Assembly: GCA_965279195.1 (NCBI GenBank)
Contig: CBDIHP010000037.1
Coordinates: forward strand, 1-64,000
DNA: 64,000 nt
Source: CBDIHP01 sp965279195
Lineage (GTDB): Bacteria > Planctomycetota > Planctomycetia > Isosphaerales > Isosphaeraceae
Direction: 5' to 3'
The notes under the pieces are model-generated. The model did not search any database. It saw only the letters and a list, made by a program, of their open reading frames with translations, and had not been told where the DNA came from. Shown here piece after piece: positions 1 through 7,058 of the stretch (position 1 is the stretch's first letter; each line of letters begins with the position of its first letter). Made by a program: the position numbers and the translations under genes.

Positions 1-1
1 C

Positions 2-1146
2 ATCGCCGGCGACATGACGCTCGCCGCGCTCGTCGACGCGGGCGTCGATCGCAATGCCATCATCGAGGCGGTCAGCAGCCTCGGCTCGAATGCTCGCTCG
101 GCTTCGAGGACGTCAGGCGCTGCGGCTTCCGGGCCACCTACGCCAACGTCAAGACGGTCCCCGAGCACGCCCACCGTTCCTCCGGCACATCGAGGACATG
201 ATCGACCGGAGCATCCTGACCCCTCGGCAGAACGACCTGGCGAAGCGGATCTTCCGCAAGCTCGGCGAGGCCGAGGCCGCCGCGCACGGGATGCCCCTGG
301 AACGCGTCCATTTCCACGAGGTCGGGGCCGTCGACTCGATCGTCGACATCGTCGGTGCCGCCGTCGGGCTGGACCTGCTCGACGTCGACCGGATCGAATC
401 CAGCCCGGTGCCGACCGGGGTCGGGACCGTCCGCGCGGCCCACGGCCGCATGCCCCTGCCCGCGCCCGGCACGGCGGAGCTGCTCAAGGGCATCCCCATC
501 GCCGCCTCGACCATCGAGCTGGAGCAGACGACCCCCACCGGCGCGGCCATCCTGGCGACGGTCGCCGACGGCTTCGGCCCGCTCCCCGCCATGACGATCG
601 AGGCCATCGGCATGGGCGCCGGCACGAAGGACCTGCCGAGCCAGCCAAACATCCTCCGGCTGTTCGTCGGCACCGCCTCGATGCCCGCCTCGGCCGACCG
701 CGTCTGGGTGCTGGAGACGAACCTGGACGACCTCCCCGGCGAGGTCGTCGGCTACACCACCACCCAGCTCCTCGGCGCCGGGGCGCTGGACGTCTACCTC
801 ACCCCCGATCCAGATGAAGAAGAACCGCCCCGGGGTGACCCTCAGCGTGATCTGCGACGAATCGAAGATCGAGACGATGGTGGAGATCCTGTTCAAGGAG
901 ACCACCACCCTCGGCGTGAGGCGCTACCCCGTCGCGCGTCACAAGCTGAAGCGGAAACCCCTGACCGTCGAGACCCCCTTCGGCCCGATCCAGGGCAAGC
1001 TCGGCTGGCTCGACGGCCGCCCCGCGAACTTCAGCCCCGAATACGACGACTGTGCCCGGATCGCCGCCGAGAAGAACATCCCCCTGCGCGAGGTCTACGC
1101 CGCCGCCCAGGCCGCATACCAGCCCGCGGGGGGGGAACATGGGTGA
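2..1146 (+). pseudogene. larC: LarC, nickel-pincer cofactor biosynthesis protein (5' partial, frame-broken)
   Basis: LarC (DUF111 family) inserts nickel into the pyridinium dithiocarboxylate mononucleotide cofactor of lactate racemase and related enzymes. The window opens inside the N-terminal 'GIAGDMTLAALVDAG' region, so about ten residues are missing. Family sequence then needs three reading frames: one to about position 84, a second ('LECSLGFEDVRRCGF') to about 178, a third (HIEDMIDRSILTPRQ onward) to about 810, and finally a fourth segment 'TPIQMKKNRPGV...' to the stop at 1144-1146. The two upstream breaks look like missing C residues in short C runs (ggctc, ttcctcc). The last falls at a CCCCC run (803-807) exactly where lactobacillar larC1 passes into larC2. 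Downstream genes follow in the same direction, as in an operon. Family assignment is secure; whether the gene is intact, frameshift-decoded or mis-sequenced is open. Confidence 0.85.
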
Positions 1147-1214
1147 TGGTTAATGGCTGATGGGTGATGGTTAACCGATTCATGAAATCACCCATGACCC
1201 ATTAATCATCACCC
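1141..1214. repeat. 28-nt inverted repeat (intergenic hairpin)
   Basis: Left arm 1141-1168 and right arm 1187-1214 pair over 28 nt with about four mismatches, separated by an 18-nt loop. The arm itself contains the word gggtgatggttaa twice. It starts two bases before the end of the larC stop region and ends 25 nt before the next start, so it may be an RNA-level processing or termination structure, or a small mobile palindrome. No T-run follows. Confidence 0.6.
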
Positions 1215-1239
1215 ATCCATCCCGGTTCACGGAAGGACC

Positions 1240-1797
1240 ATGACCGTGCCCACTTCAACATGGCTGGACATCGCCCTCGGCGTCGGGATGATGCTGCTCG
1301 CGGCCGCGGTCGTCCGCCTCAAGCGACGGCTCGACGCCCTGGCCCCCCGGCTCGCCTCGCTCCGGCGCATGGACCTCCTCGCCCCCCTGGCCCTCGACCT
1401 GGCCGGGCGGGTCGAACGCCTCGAAGCCCTGAGCCAGGCCCGGCCGGCCGAAGCCCCGCCCGAACCCGCGCCGGCAAGCCCCCGCCTGCGGATCGACGCG
1501 GCCCATGAGGCCGTCTACAAGGGGCCGAGCTGCCCGACCCTGATCGAGGTCCCCAGCCTGGCGGCGCCCTTGCCGGCGCAGCCGCCCTCGGAGCTGGCGG
1601 CGGAGCTCGACCGCAGGTTCGGGCCGATCTGGGGCCTGGCCGACGCCGGGTTGCCCCTCGATGAGATCGTGAGGCGGACCGGGCACCCGATCGGCGAGGT
1701 CGAGCTGATCCTGGGCCTCCGACGCCGGCGCCCCCTGACCATGCCTTCCCCGATCCCGACACCGACCCCGCCGCGCGAGGCCGCCGCCCATGGTTGA
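1240..1797 (+). CDS. Hypothetical membrane-anchored protein
   Basis: A 185-residue protein with one N-terminal hydrophobic segment (about residues 9-24, IALGVGMMLLAAAVV), then an Arg-rich amphipathic helix, a Pro/Ala-rich linker, and a C-terminal helical motif 'LADAGLPLDEIVRRTGHPIGEVELILGLRRR' region that looks like a small helix-turn-helix of the kind found at the end of DUF2802/DUF6115-like proteins. Start ATG at 1240 has a ggaagga Shine-Dalgarno at 1231. Its stop overlaps the start of the next gene (ATGgttgatga at 1790), indicating translational coupling. Function unknown. Confidence 0.7.
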   Translation: MTVPTSTWLDIALGVGMMLLAAAVVRLKRRLDALAPRLASLRRMDLLAPLALDLAGRVERLEALSQARPAEAPPEPAPASPRLRIDAAHEAVYKGPSCPTLIEVPSLAAPLPAQPPSELAAELDRRFGPIWGLADAGLPLDEIVRRTGHPIGEVELILGLRRRRPLTMPSPIPTPTPPREAAAHG

Positions 1798-2304
1798 TGA
1801 CGCCCAGGAACCCTTGAGCGCCCCCGAGATCGCCTGCCTGGAGCGGGACGCGATCGGCGGTCCTGAACGTCCTCGTGGCCGCCGGCGCCGGCATCGCCGT
1901 CAGCGGCTGGGCCCTCGGCCGGCTCGACGCCGGCGCGCTCGACTGGGATCGCGAGTCCGGCCAGCGCTACGCCTACATCGCCCTCGGCGCCCTCATCGGC
2001 CTGAGCTATGCCTGGCGACGCTCGGGCGCGAGCCGCTCCGCCCTGCGTGATCCATCTACGCGGGCCAATCGGTTCTTCCGGGCCCACGTCGTCTCCGCCG
2101 CCATCGCCGCGCTGGCCGTCCCGCTCGGATATCTGTATGGGTGGGGGATCTTCCCGAGGCTCGGCGGCGTCCCTGCCGTTCTGGGTCGCGGCCCTGGCCC
2201 TGGGGTTCCTCGCCGTGCCCCGGGCGGCGGAGGTCCGCGACTTCGACGAGCCCTGGCCCGCCGTCGATCGCCTGCCGCGCGCCGCCGTGGGGGGCGAGGC
2301 CTGA
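1790..2304 (+). pseudogene. Small integral membrane protein, two frame breaks
   Basis: The protein starts in one frame (MVDDAQEPLSAPEIACLERD), continues from about 1865 in a second frame (NVLVAAGAGIAVSGWALGRLDAG, then a helix YIALGALIGLSYAW and another VVSAAIAALAVPLGYLYGW) and from about 2150 in a third (LPFWVAALALGFLAVPRAAEVRDF) to a stop at 2302-2304. Assembled, it would be about 170 residues with four hydrophobic helices. Start overlaps the upstream stop and its own stop shares one base with the ATG of the glycosyltransferase, so the operon organisation is intact although the frame is not. I do not recognise a family. The breaks may be base-calling errors rather than true decay. Confidence 0.6.
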
Positions 2305-3502
2305 TGACCCTGCCGCAGCTCGACGCCCTCACCCCCGCCCAGACCTGGGCGTTCTGGATCTACGTCGGCCTCATCGCCATCTGGCCCATCCGCCTGATCG
2401 TCGTCGAGTATGCCCTGAGGCGAGGGGATTCCCTCGGACCCGACAGCCCCCGCTTCGACCAGCCCGACCCGCCCCTGGTCACCGCCATCATCCCCGCCAA
2501 GGATGAAGAAACGACCATCGGCGAATGCCTGACGACCGTCCCGGGCGCAGGACTACCCCAACCTCGAAATCCTGGTCGTCGACGACCGCAGCCGCGACCG
2601 GACTCCCGAGATCGTCCGCGCCCAGGCCGCCGAGGATCCCCGCGTCCGCCTGGTTCAGATCCAGGACCTCCCCCCCCGGCTGGACCGGCAAGACCCACGC
2701 GCTGCACGTCGCCGCCGCCGACGCGAAGGGCGCGTGGCTCTGGTTCGTCGACTCCGACACCCGGCACGAGCCCAGCAGCCTGCCGATCGTCCTCGAATAC
2801 GCCAGGCGACACGACGCCGCGCTGGCGAGTCTGCTCCCCGAGATGCGCTGCGAGACCTTCTGGGAGAAGGTCGTGCAGCCGCTCGCCGGCGTCGTGCTGC
2901 TCCAGACCTACCCGCTGTTCCTCGTCAACAACCCGAAATATAAACTCGCCTTCGCCAACGGCCAGTACATCCTGATCCGCCGCGACGCCTACGACGCCGT
3001 CGGCGGCCACGAGTCCGTCCGCGACCGCTTCGTGGAGGACATCTACCTCGCCCGCGAGGTCAAATCCAAGGGGCTGCCGATCCGCGTCGCCATCGCGCAG
3101 GGCATCGGCTCGACCCGGATGTACACGTCCTTACCCACCCTCATCCGCGGCTGGAGCCGGATCCTCTACGACGCCAACCACCGCTCCGTCCTCGCCCTGG
3201 TCTCGAAGATCTTCGATCAACTCATCTTCAATCAATCCGCCCACATCGCCCTGATCTCCGCCCTCCTGATGTTCCTCCTCGGCACCCCCGGCCCCTTCCC
3301 CTGGCTCATCCTGTCCCTCAGCCTGATCCATCACATCTGGATCTACCTCGTCTTCCGCCGCCTCTACCACGCCTCGATCCCCCAGAGCCGCGAGATCTGG
3401 CTCTACCCCCTCGCCGGCCTGGTCATCGATTGGATTCTCCTCAAGGGCATCTGGAGCTGCTGGACCGGCCGCGTCCAGTGGCGCGGAACCGCCTACAAGT
3501 AG
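2304..3502 (+). pseudogene. Family 2 glycosyltransferase, HpnB/CrtQ-like, two frame breaks
   Basis: Membrane glycosyltransferase related to hopanoid-associated HpnB and carotenoid CrtQ-type enzymes. An N-terminal helix (WAFWIYVGLIAIWPIRLIVV) precedes the GT-A fold: 'PPLVTAIIPAKDEE' nucleotide-binding start, 'LEILVVDDRSRD', the family motif 'GWTGKTHAL', the metal-binding 'DSDTRHE' and the acceptor-site 'FVEDIYLA'. Three hydrophobic C-terminal helices follow. Continuous homology requires frame changes near 2545 (ccgggcgcag) and at the run of eight C around 2678-2686. Reassembled length is about 398 residues, normal for the family. The substrate is unknown; a hopanoid or carotenoid sugar is a reasonable guess. 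The TAG stop at 3500-3502 lies inside the palindromic repeat that begins at 3499. Confidence 0.75.
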
Positions 3503-3567
3503 GGTCCGCTATTGCGGTCCAATGAGATTTGCGAATGTCACCATTGGTCCGCAATAGCAGACCCTAC
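3499..3567. repeat. GTAGGGT palindromic repeat, copy 1
   Basis: A 69-bp imperfect palindrome with arms of about 25 nt: GTAGGGTCCGCTATTGCGG at the left and its near reverse complement ending gcaatagcagACCCTAC at the right. The left end overlaps and supplies the TAG stop of the preceding glycosyltransferase. A second copy of the same subtype lies at 4859-4928. Confidence 0.85.
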
Positions 3568-3583
3568 ACCCGCTGGAAGAGCG

Positions 3584-3715
3584 ATGCCCAAGCCGACTCT
3601 TCTCGGGAGACTCATTCGGTTCCACCGTTGGCGTTACCTCCATGAGGAGGATATCGTAACCCAGATCATCGGCCTGGCTGCTGAGATCGACGCCGCGGAG
3701 ATCGTCGCGCAGTTA
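3584..3715 (+). pseudogene. 5' part of small gene interrupted by IS5
   Basis: Encodes MPKPTLLGRLIRFHRW followed by an acidic helical stretch and runs without a stop into the IS5 element at codon 44 (TTA, 3713-3715, the target duplication). Joining it to the sequence after the right-hand TTA (4656-4658) restores one continuous 104-codon reading frame that ends at 4841. The gene is therefore inactivated by the insertion. The product has no recognisable family. It lies exactly between two copies of the GTAGGGT repeat (17 nt after copy 1, 17 nt before copy 2). Confidence 0.75.
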
Positions 3716-4658
3716 GAGGCTATCCGAGAACGCTCCGTTGTGCCATGATGCCGCTGCAACCCGATTGACAGCAGCGACATCCGACCGACGGAGCGAGCCG
3801 AAATGAGGAAGGCCTACCCCTCCGACCTGACCGACGCACAGTGGGAGCAGATTAAGCCACTCCTGCCCGAGGCCAGGCCGGGCGGCAGGCCGCGATCGGT
3901 CGACCTTCGCGAGGTCCTCAACGCGCTGCTGTACCTCGACCGCTCCGGCTGCCAGTGGGACATGTTGCCCCACGACCTGCTCCCCAAGAGCACCGTGTTC
4001 GAGTACTTCAAGGCCTGGCGCGACGACGGCACATGGCAGGAAATCGTCGATGCGTTGCGGGCCAAGGTCCGCAAACAGGCGGGCCGCGAGGAGACGCCGA
4101 GCGTGGCGATCATCGACTCGCAGAGCGTCAAGACGACCGAGATCGGCGGCGAGCGGGGCTACGACGGGGGCAAGAAGGTGAACGGCCGGAAACGCCACAT
4201 GTTGTGCGACACCATGGGCTTGCTTCCGGTCGTGATCGTCACCTCCGCGAGGGCCGACGACGGCACGACGGCGCCCCGATTGCTGGATCGGTTGGACATG
4301 TCGCGATATCCTCGGCTGGAACTGGTCCGCGGCGACGGCAAGTATCGCAACGACGGCCTGACCGGCTACCTCGAACAGAACGCGCCCGGCTATCGCCTGG
4401 AAGTCGTCGAGCGTCCCGCGGGTGCGAAGGGATTCATGCTGGAGCCGAAGCGCTGGGTCATCGAGCGATCGTGGGGGTGGCTGGGGCGATACCGGCGGCT
4501 ATCGAAGGACGTGGAGTTCTACGTCGAGTCGAGCGAGTCGATGATCAAGATCGGCATGATTCATATCATGTTGAAACGTCTGAGCCCGCCGAAGCCGAAG
4601 AAGCCGAACCCCTTCAATTACAGCAAGAACTCAGCGTGACTTTCCGGATAGCCTCTTA
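3713..4658 (+). mobile_element. IS5-family insertion sequence (940 bp, TTA target duplication)
   Basis: Element proper 3716-4655. Ends are inverted copies of GAGGCTATCCG (left 3716-3726, right 4645-4655), followed by further partial similarity. The flanking TTA at 3713-3715 and 4656-4658 is a 3-bp TNA-type duplication, as in the IS1031/IS427-like part of the IS5 family. One intact transposase gene is inside. Excision of element plus one TTA restores the host reading frame. Confidence 0.9.
3803..4639 (+). CDS. IS5-family transposase
   Basis: A 278-residue DDE transposase. N-terminal DUF4096-type domain (YPSDLTDAQWEQIKPLLP) with the 'YLDRSGCQWDMLPHD' motif; DDE residues in 'IIDSQSVKTT' (about residue 102), 'VRGDGKY' (about 175) and 'VIERSWGWLGRYRRLSKD' (about 218). 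The frame is complete, so the element may be mobile. Start ATG at 3803 gives the usual 'MRKAYPSDLT' beginning; no strong upstream promoter is evident beyond the terminal repeat. Confidence 0.95.
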   Translation: MRKAYPSDLTDAQWEQIKPLLPEARPGGRPRSVDLREVLNALLYLDRSGCQWDMLPHDLLPKSTVFEYFKAWRDDGTWQEIVDALRAKVRKQAGREETPSVAIIDSQSVKTTEIGGERGYDGGKKVNGRKRHMLCDTMGLLPVVIVTSARADDGTTAPRLLDRLDMSRYPRLELVRGDGKYRNDGLTGYLEQNAPGYRLEVVERPAGAKGFMLEPKRWVIERSWGWLGRYRRLSKDVEFYVESSESMIKIGMIHIMLKRLSPPKPKKPNPFNYSKNSA

Positions 4659-4841
4659 CCTCCTGAGCTTCTCGCCAGCGTCCGTCACGGGTTGGCGAGC
4701 TGGCCCAAGACCGATGCGCGTTGGAATGAATTGATATTCTTTCGCACGGAAGAAATTCACTGGGAATCGGAACGGGCCAAGTGGCGGTCCGCGGTCGAGG
4801 CCATGCGACGGGAATTGGAACAGACACCGTCTGGTGCATGA
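4659..4841 (+). pseudogene. 3' part of small gene interrupted by IS5
   Basis: Open frame from the right target duplication to TGA at 4839-4841, reading PPELLASVRHGLASWPKTDARW and a charged C-terminal helix ending 'RRELEQTPSGA'. Codon phase matches the 5' part at 3584-3715. It has no start of its own and is not expected to be expressed. Confidence 0.75.
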
Positions 4842-4858
4842 ACCCATCGAACGCGATC

Positions 4859-4928
4859 GTAGGGTCTGCAAATGCGGGCCAATACCCGTTTTTTCTTATG
4901 AGGATTGGTCAGCAATAGCGGACCCTAC
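4859..4928. repeat. GTAGGGT palindromic repeat, copy 2
   Basis: Seventy-base palindrome of the same subtype as 3499-3567: GTAGGGTCTGCAAATGCGGG at the left, gtcagcaatagcgGACCCTAC at the right, with a T-rich centre (ccgttttttctt). The right half encodes the last residues of the minus-strand gene 4896-5135. Confidence 0.85.
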
Positions 4929-5135
4929 TCGCATCCTCTCGGCCGATTCGAATGCGTTGACGGTCCGGCCGACATGCATGTCGTCGAGGCCGCGCCGGAT
5001 GGCCTGGATGGTCGCCGCTAGCTCCTCTTCCGAGGCGTTCTCTTGTTCCCAGAGGTCGAGGGCGTCCCCAAGGCTCAGCGGATTTCCACCGTGAGAGAGT
5101 CGGGCAGCGGCCAAAGCTCGGTGGTCGTTCGCCAT
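4896..5135 (-). CDS. Small hypothetical protein downstream of the toxin-antitoxin pair
   Basis: Seventy-nine residues, mostly helical and charged (NPLSLGDALDLWEQENASEEE, then a 'GLDDMHVGRTVNAFESAE' stretch reminiscent of small antitoxin-like proteins). ATG at 5135 has a gagg about 12 nt upstream; an in-frame upstream ATG at 5204 also exists but lacks such a signal. The last ten residues (VGSAIADQSS) are encoded by the palindromic repeat at 4859-4928, so the original C-terminus has probably been replaced. It follows vapC on the same strand and may belong to the same transcript. Function unknown. Confidence 0.5.
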   Translation of the reverse strand: MANDHRALAAARLSHGGNPLSLGDALDLWEQENASEEELAATIQAIRRGLDDMHVGRTVNAFESAERMRVGSAIADQSS

Positions 5136-5200
5136 GATGAATCGTCCTCGCAAGATCCGATCCCAAGCGACCTTGGCCCGAAGCTCACCCCGGGCGTGAC

Positions 5201-5671
5201 TCAACTCGAGAAGGTCCCCAACTGAGCATTAGGCCAGGCTTGCCGAGCTGTCAATCCCGCCAGTTCTTGAGGACCAGCGGGTATCCGAGATCGCTGGATG
5301 CGACGGTAATGGCCGAGATTGGCCGTGACCAGTTCCAGGTCCTGGTCGATGGCCGTTGCAGCGATCATTACGTCGGCGAGGCCGATGGGACGGCCTGTCC
5401 GTTCGAGTTCGCCCGCGATGACGCCGGCGAGCTTTGCGTGATTCATCTCGAAAGTGAGGATTTCGGTGGCGGGGATCACGGCCAGGAATGTCTGGAGCTG
5501 CCGGAACGCCTGCTTCTTTTGGTAGCCGCGAAGGACTTCCATCAAGGTGACGACGGACAGCGTATATCGGCCGAAGGACCTGCGATACGTCCTCGCGTGG
5601 GCGGCGACCGTCTGGTCCACGCCCTTGACGATTTCCGACAGGATGTCGGTGTCGAGGATGGCCTTGTTCAA
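5201..5671 (-). CDS. PIN-domain toxin, VapC-like, with altered C-terminus
   Basis: PIN-fold ribonuclease of a type II toxin-antitoxin system. Acidic catalytic residues are visible in 'AILDTDILSEI' (residue 7-8), 'VTLMEVLRG' (about 45) and 'PIGLADVMIAATA' (about 99), with the usual final strand 'LELVTANLGHY'. After 'HYRRI' (about 5306) the frame given ends in an atypical Pro/Ala tail; the +1 frame instead reads SDLGYPLVLKNWRD followed by a stop, the normal VapC ending. A one-base change has thus lengthened the tail from about 14 to 34 residues. The start overlaps the antitoxin stop by four bases (ATGA). Confidence 0.85.
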   Translation of the reverse strand: MNKAILDTDILSEIVKGVDQTVAAHARTYRRSFGRYTLSVVTLMEVLRGYQKKQAFRQLQTFLAVIPATEILTFEMNHAKLAGVIAGELERTGRPIGLADVMIAATAIDQDLELVTANLGHYRRIQRSRIPAGPQELAGLTARQAWPNAQLGTFSS

Positions 5672-5943
5672 AGGTCGACTTCCCGCCAGGTGCCCTCCCG
5701 CCTCTGGCGGTAGGCGTCGGCCACGATCTCATCCATTAACCCGGCATCCTCGCGCATCAGTCCCAGTAAGGGGTCGGGGGCCTCGATGTCGGGTGGTGTC
5801 GGTGGCACTGGTTGCGAATGATTCAGCTCGCGGACCAGTAGTCGGGCCGCTTCGATGATGGCGTCATCGACGGAGGCGAACCGGCCGCTGCGGACGGCGG
5901 CGAGGATGGAGGCTTCGATGTCCGGGGGTATGGTGATCGTCAT
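5668..5943 (-). CDS. ParD/CopG-like antitoxin (VapB role)
   Basis: A 91-residue protein with an N-terminal ribbon-helix-helix-type segment (MTITIPPDIEASILAAVRSG, then 'FASVDDAIIEAARLL'), the usual DNA-binding half of ParD/CopG antitoxins, and a Pro-rich linker leading to an acidic C-terminal helix that would wrap the toxin. Overlaps the PIN toxin gene by four bases, the typical coupled antitoxin-toxin order. It probably autorepresses the operon; no clear operator was found in the 76 bp upstream. Confidence 0.8.
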   Translation of the reverse strand: MTITIPPDIEASILAAVRSGRFASVDDAIIEAARLLVRELNHSQPVPPTPPDIEAPDPLLGLMREDAGLMDEIVADAYRQRREGTWREVDL

Positions 5944-6019
5944 AAAGGCATCTCCAGGGAAGATTCAAGCCTATCCCAACCCCGGGCCGGTTGACTAGCC
6001 TCGGGCGACTCGACCGCTT

Positions 6020-6976
6020 TCATTCGGCATCCGACACCACTTCCCACCCTGCCGTGGACCCCAGGGCGCGGAGCACGGCGGGGGAGATGGTGTATCGGAC
6101 GGGCCGGACGGAGCCGTCGCAGAAGAGGAAGTGGCAGGCGTTCGGGTGTTCGCTGCCGAAGCCGGCGGGCTCGGCGCTGAGGTGGCCGGGGAGGCTCGTT
6201 GGGGGCGGGTTGCCCAGGAAAATGTCGGACGACGGGCCGGTGCGGCCGAGGACCAGGAACATGGCCGAGACGCAACTCGGGTAGGGCCAGCCCGCCTTCG
6301 TGCCGAGGATGCCCCAGACGGCTGTGACCCCCGACCAGGCGGCGTCCGACACCTTCCGCGACCGCTCGCCGACCATCAACGTCTGGCTAGATCCGTCTCG
6401 GAGGTCGGCCATCGTGGTGCGGCTGTTGAGGTAGAACACGCCGTCGCCGATCGCCCGGTCGCGGATGCCCTTGCCGGTGTCGCCCTTGAGGTCGACCCAG
6501 CCCGATGAGGCCACATATTGCCCCGGGGCCATGTCCTCCGCGCCCGTCGTCGGGCTGCCATCCTCGCCGAAATCCAATGTCCTCGCCGGGTCGCTCGAAG
6601 GGCAGACGAAGACCGAGAGCCGCGTCGCGATGACCGTCTGCTGGGCCCGGAACGTGATCGGCAGCGAAAAGTTGGCCGCGTTGTAGAGCGCCTGCTGCTC
6701 CAACCCCCCGAGCGAGAACAGCCCCCAGCCCCAACCCGGTGCGACGTTGTATTCCGGGGGATTCAGCGAGAAACCCGGCGGGAAATGCTGCTTCGCCTGC
6801 TCGAACGAGTGGAGCGCCAGCCCCAGTTGCTTGAGGTTGTTCCGGCAGCTCGCCCGCCTCGCCGCCTCGCGTGCCGACTGCATCGCCGGCAGCAGCAGGG
6901 CCACCAGCAGGCCGATGATCGAGATGACCACCAGCACCTCGATCAGCGTGAAGCCGCGACGTCGATAGGATGCCAT
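6020..6976 (-). CDS. DUF1559 domain protein with prepilin-type N-terminus
   Basis: Planctomycete-specific DUF1559 family (318 residues). N-terminal type IV pilin-like signal 'RRGFTLIEVLVVISIIGLLVALLLPA' with the conserved Glu at +5, followed by the family motif 'REAARRASCRNNLKQLGLALH' and 'F..PGF'. The C-terminal signature appears as 'HPNACHFLFCDGSVRPV'. Predicted to be processed by a prepilin peptidase and to form part of envelope pseudopilus-like or surface structures; precise role unknown. Monocistronic, convergent with nothing close; its 5' end faces the broken tail of the beta-propeller gene. Confidence 0.9.
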   Translation of the reverse strand: MASYRRRGFTLIEVLVVISIIGLLVALLLPAMQSAREAARRASCRNNLKQLGLALHSFEQAKQHFPPGFSLNPPEYNVAPGWGWGLFSLGGLEQQALYNAANFSLPITFRAQQTVIATRLSVFVCPSSDPARTLDFGEDGSPTTGAEDMAPGQYVASSGWVDLKGDTGKGIRDRAIGDGVFYLNSRTTMADLRDGSSQTLMVGERSRKVSDAAWSGVTAVWGILGTKAGWPYPSCVSAMFLVLGRTGPSSDIFLGNPPPTSLPGHLSAEPAGFGSEHPNACHFLFCDGSVRPVRYTISPAVLRALGSTAGWEVVSDAE

Positions 6977-7019
6977 CCATGGTCTGCTCCCCTGATCTGA
7001 TCAAAACGTCAAAATCCGT

Positions 7020-7058
7020 TTATTCGGCCCGCAGGAAGATCACCCCGCGATCACTCAG
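7020..7058 (-). pseudogene. Displaced 3' tail of the beta-propeller gene
   Basis: On the minus strand this reads (CTGAG)TGAT CGC GGG GTG ATC TTC CTG CGG GCC GAA TAA. Joined to the codons at 8347-8351 it continues the interrupted gene in phase with DRGVIFLRAE and a stop, a sensible last propeller strand. It is separated from its gene by the IS630-type element. Confidence 0.7.
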
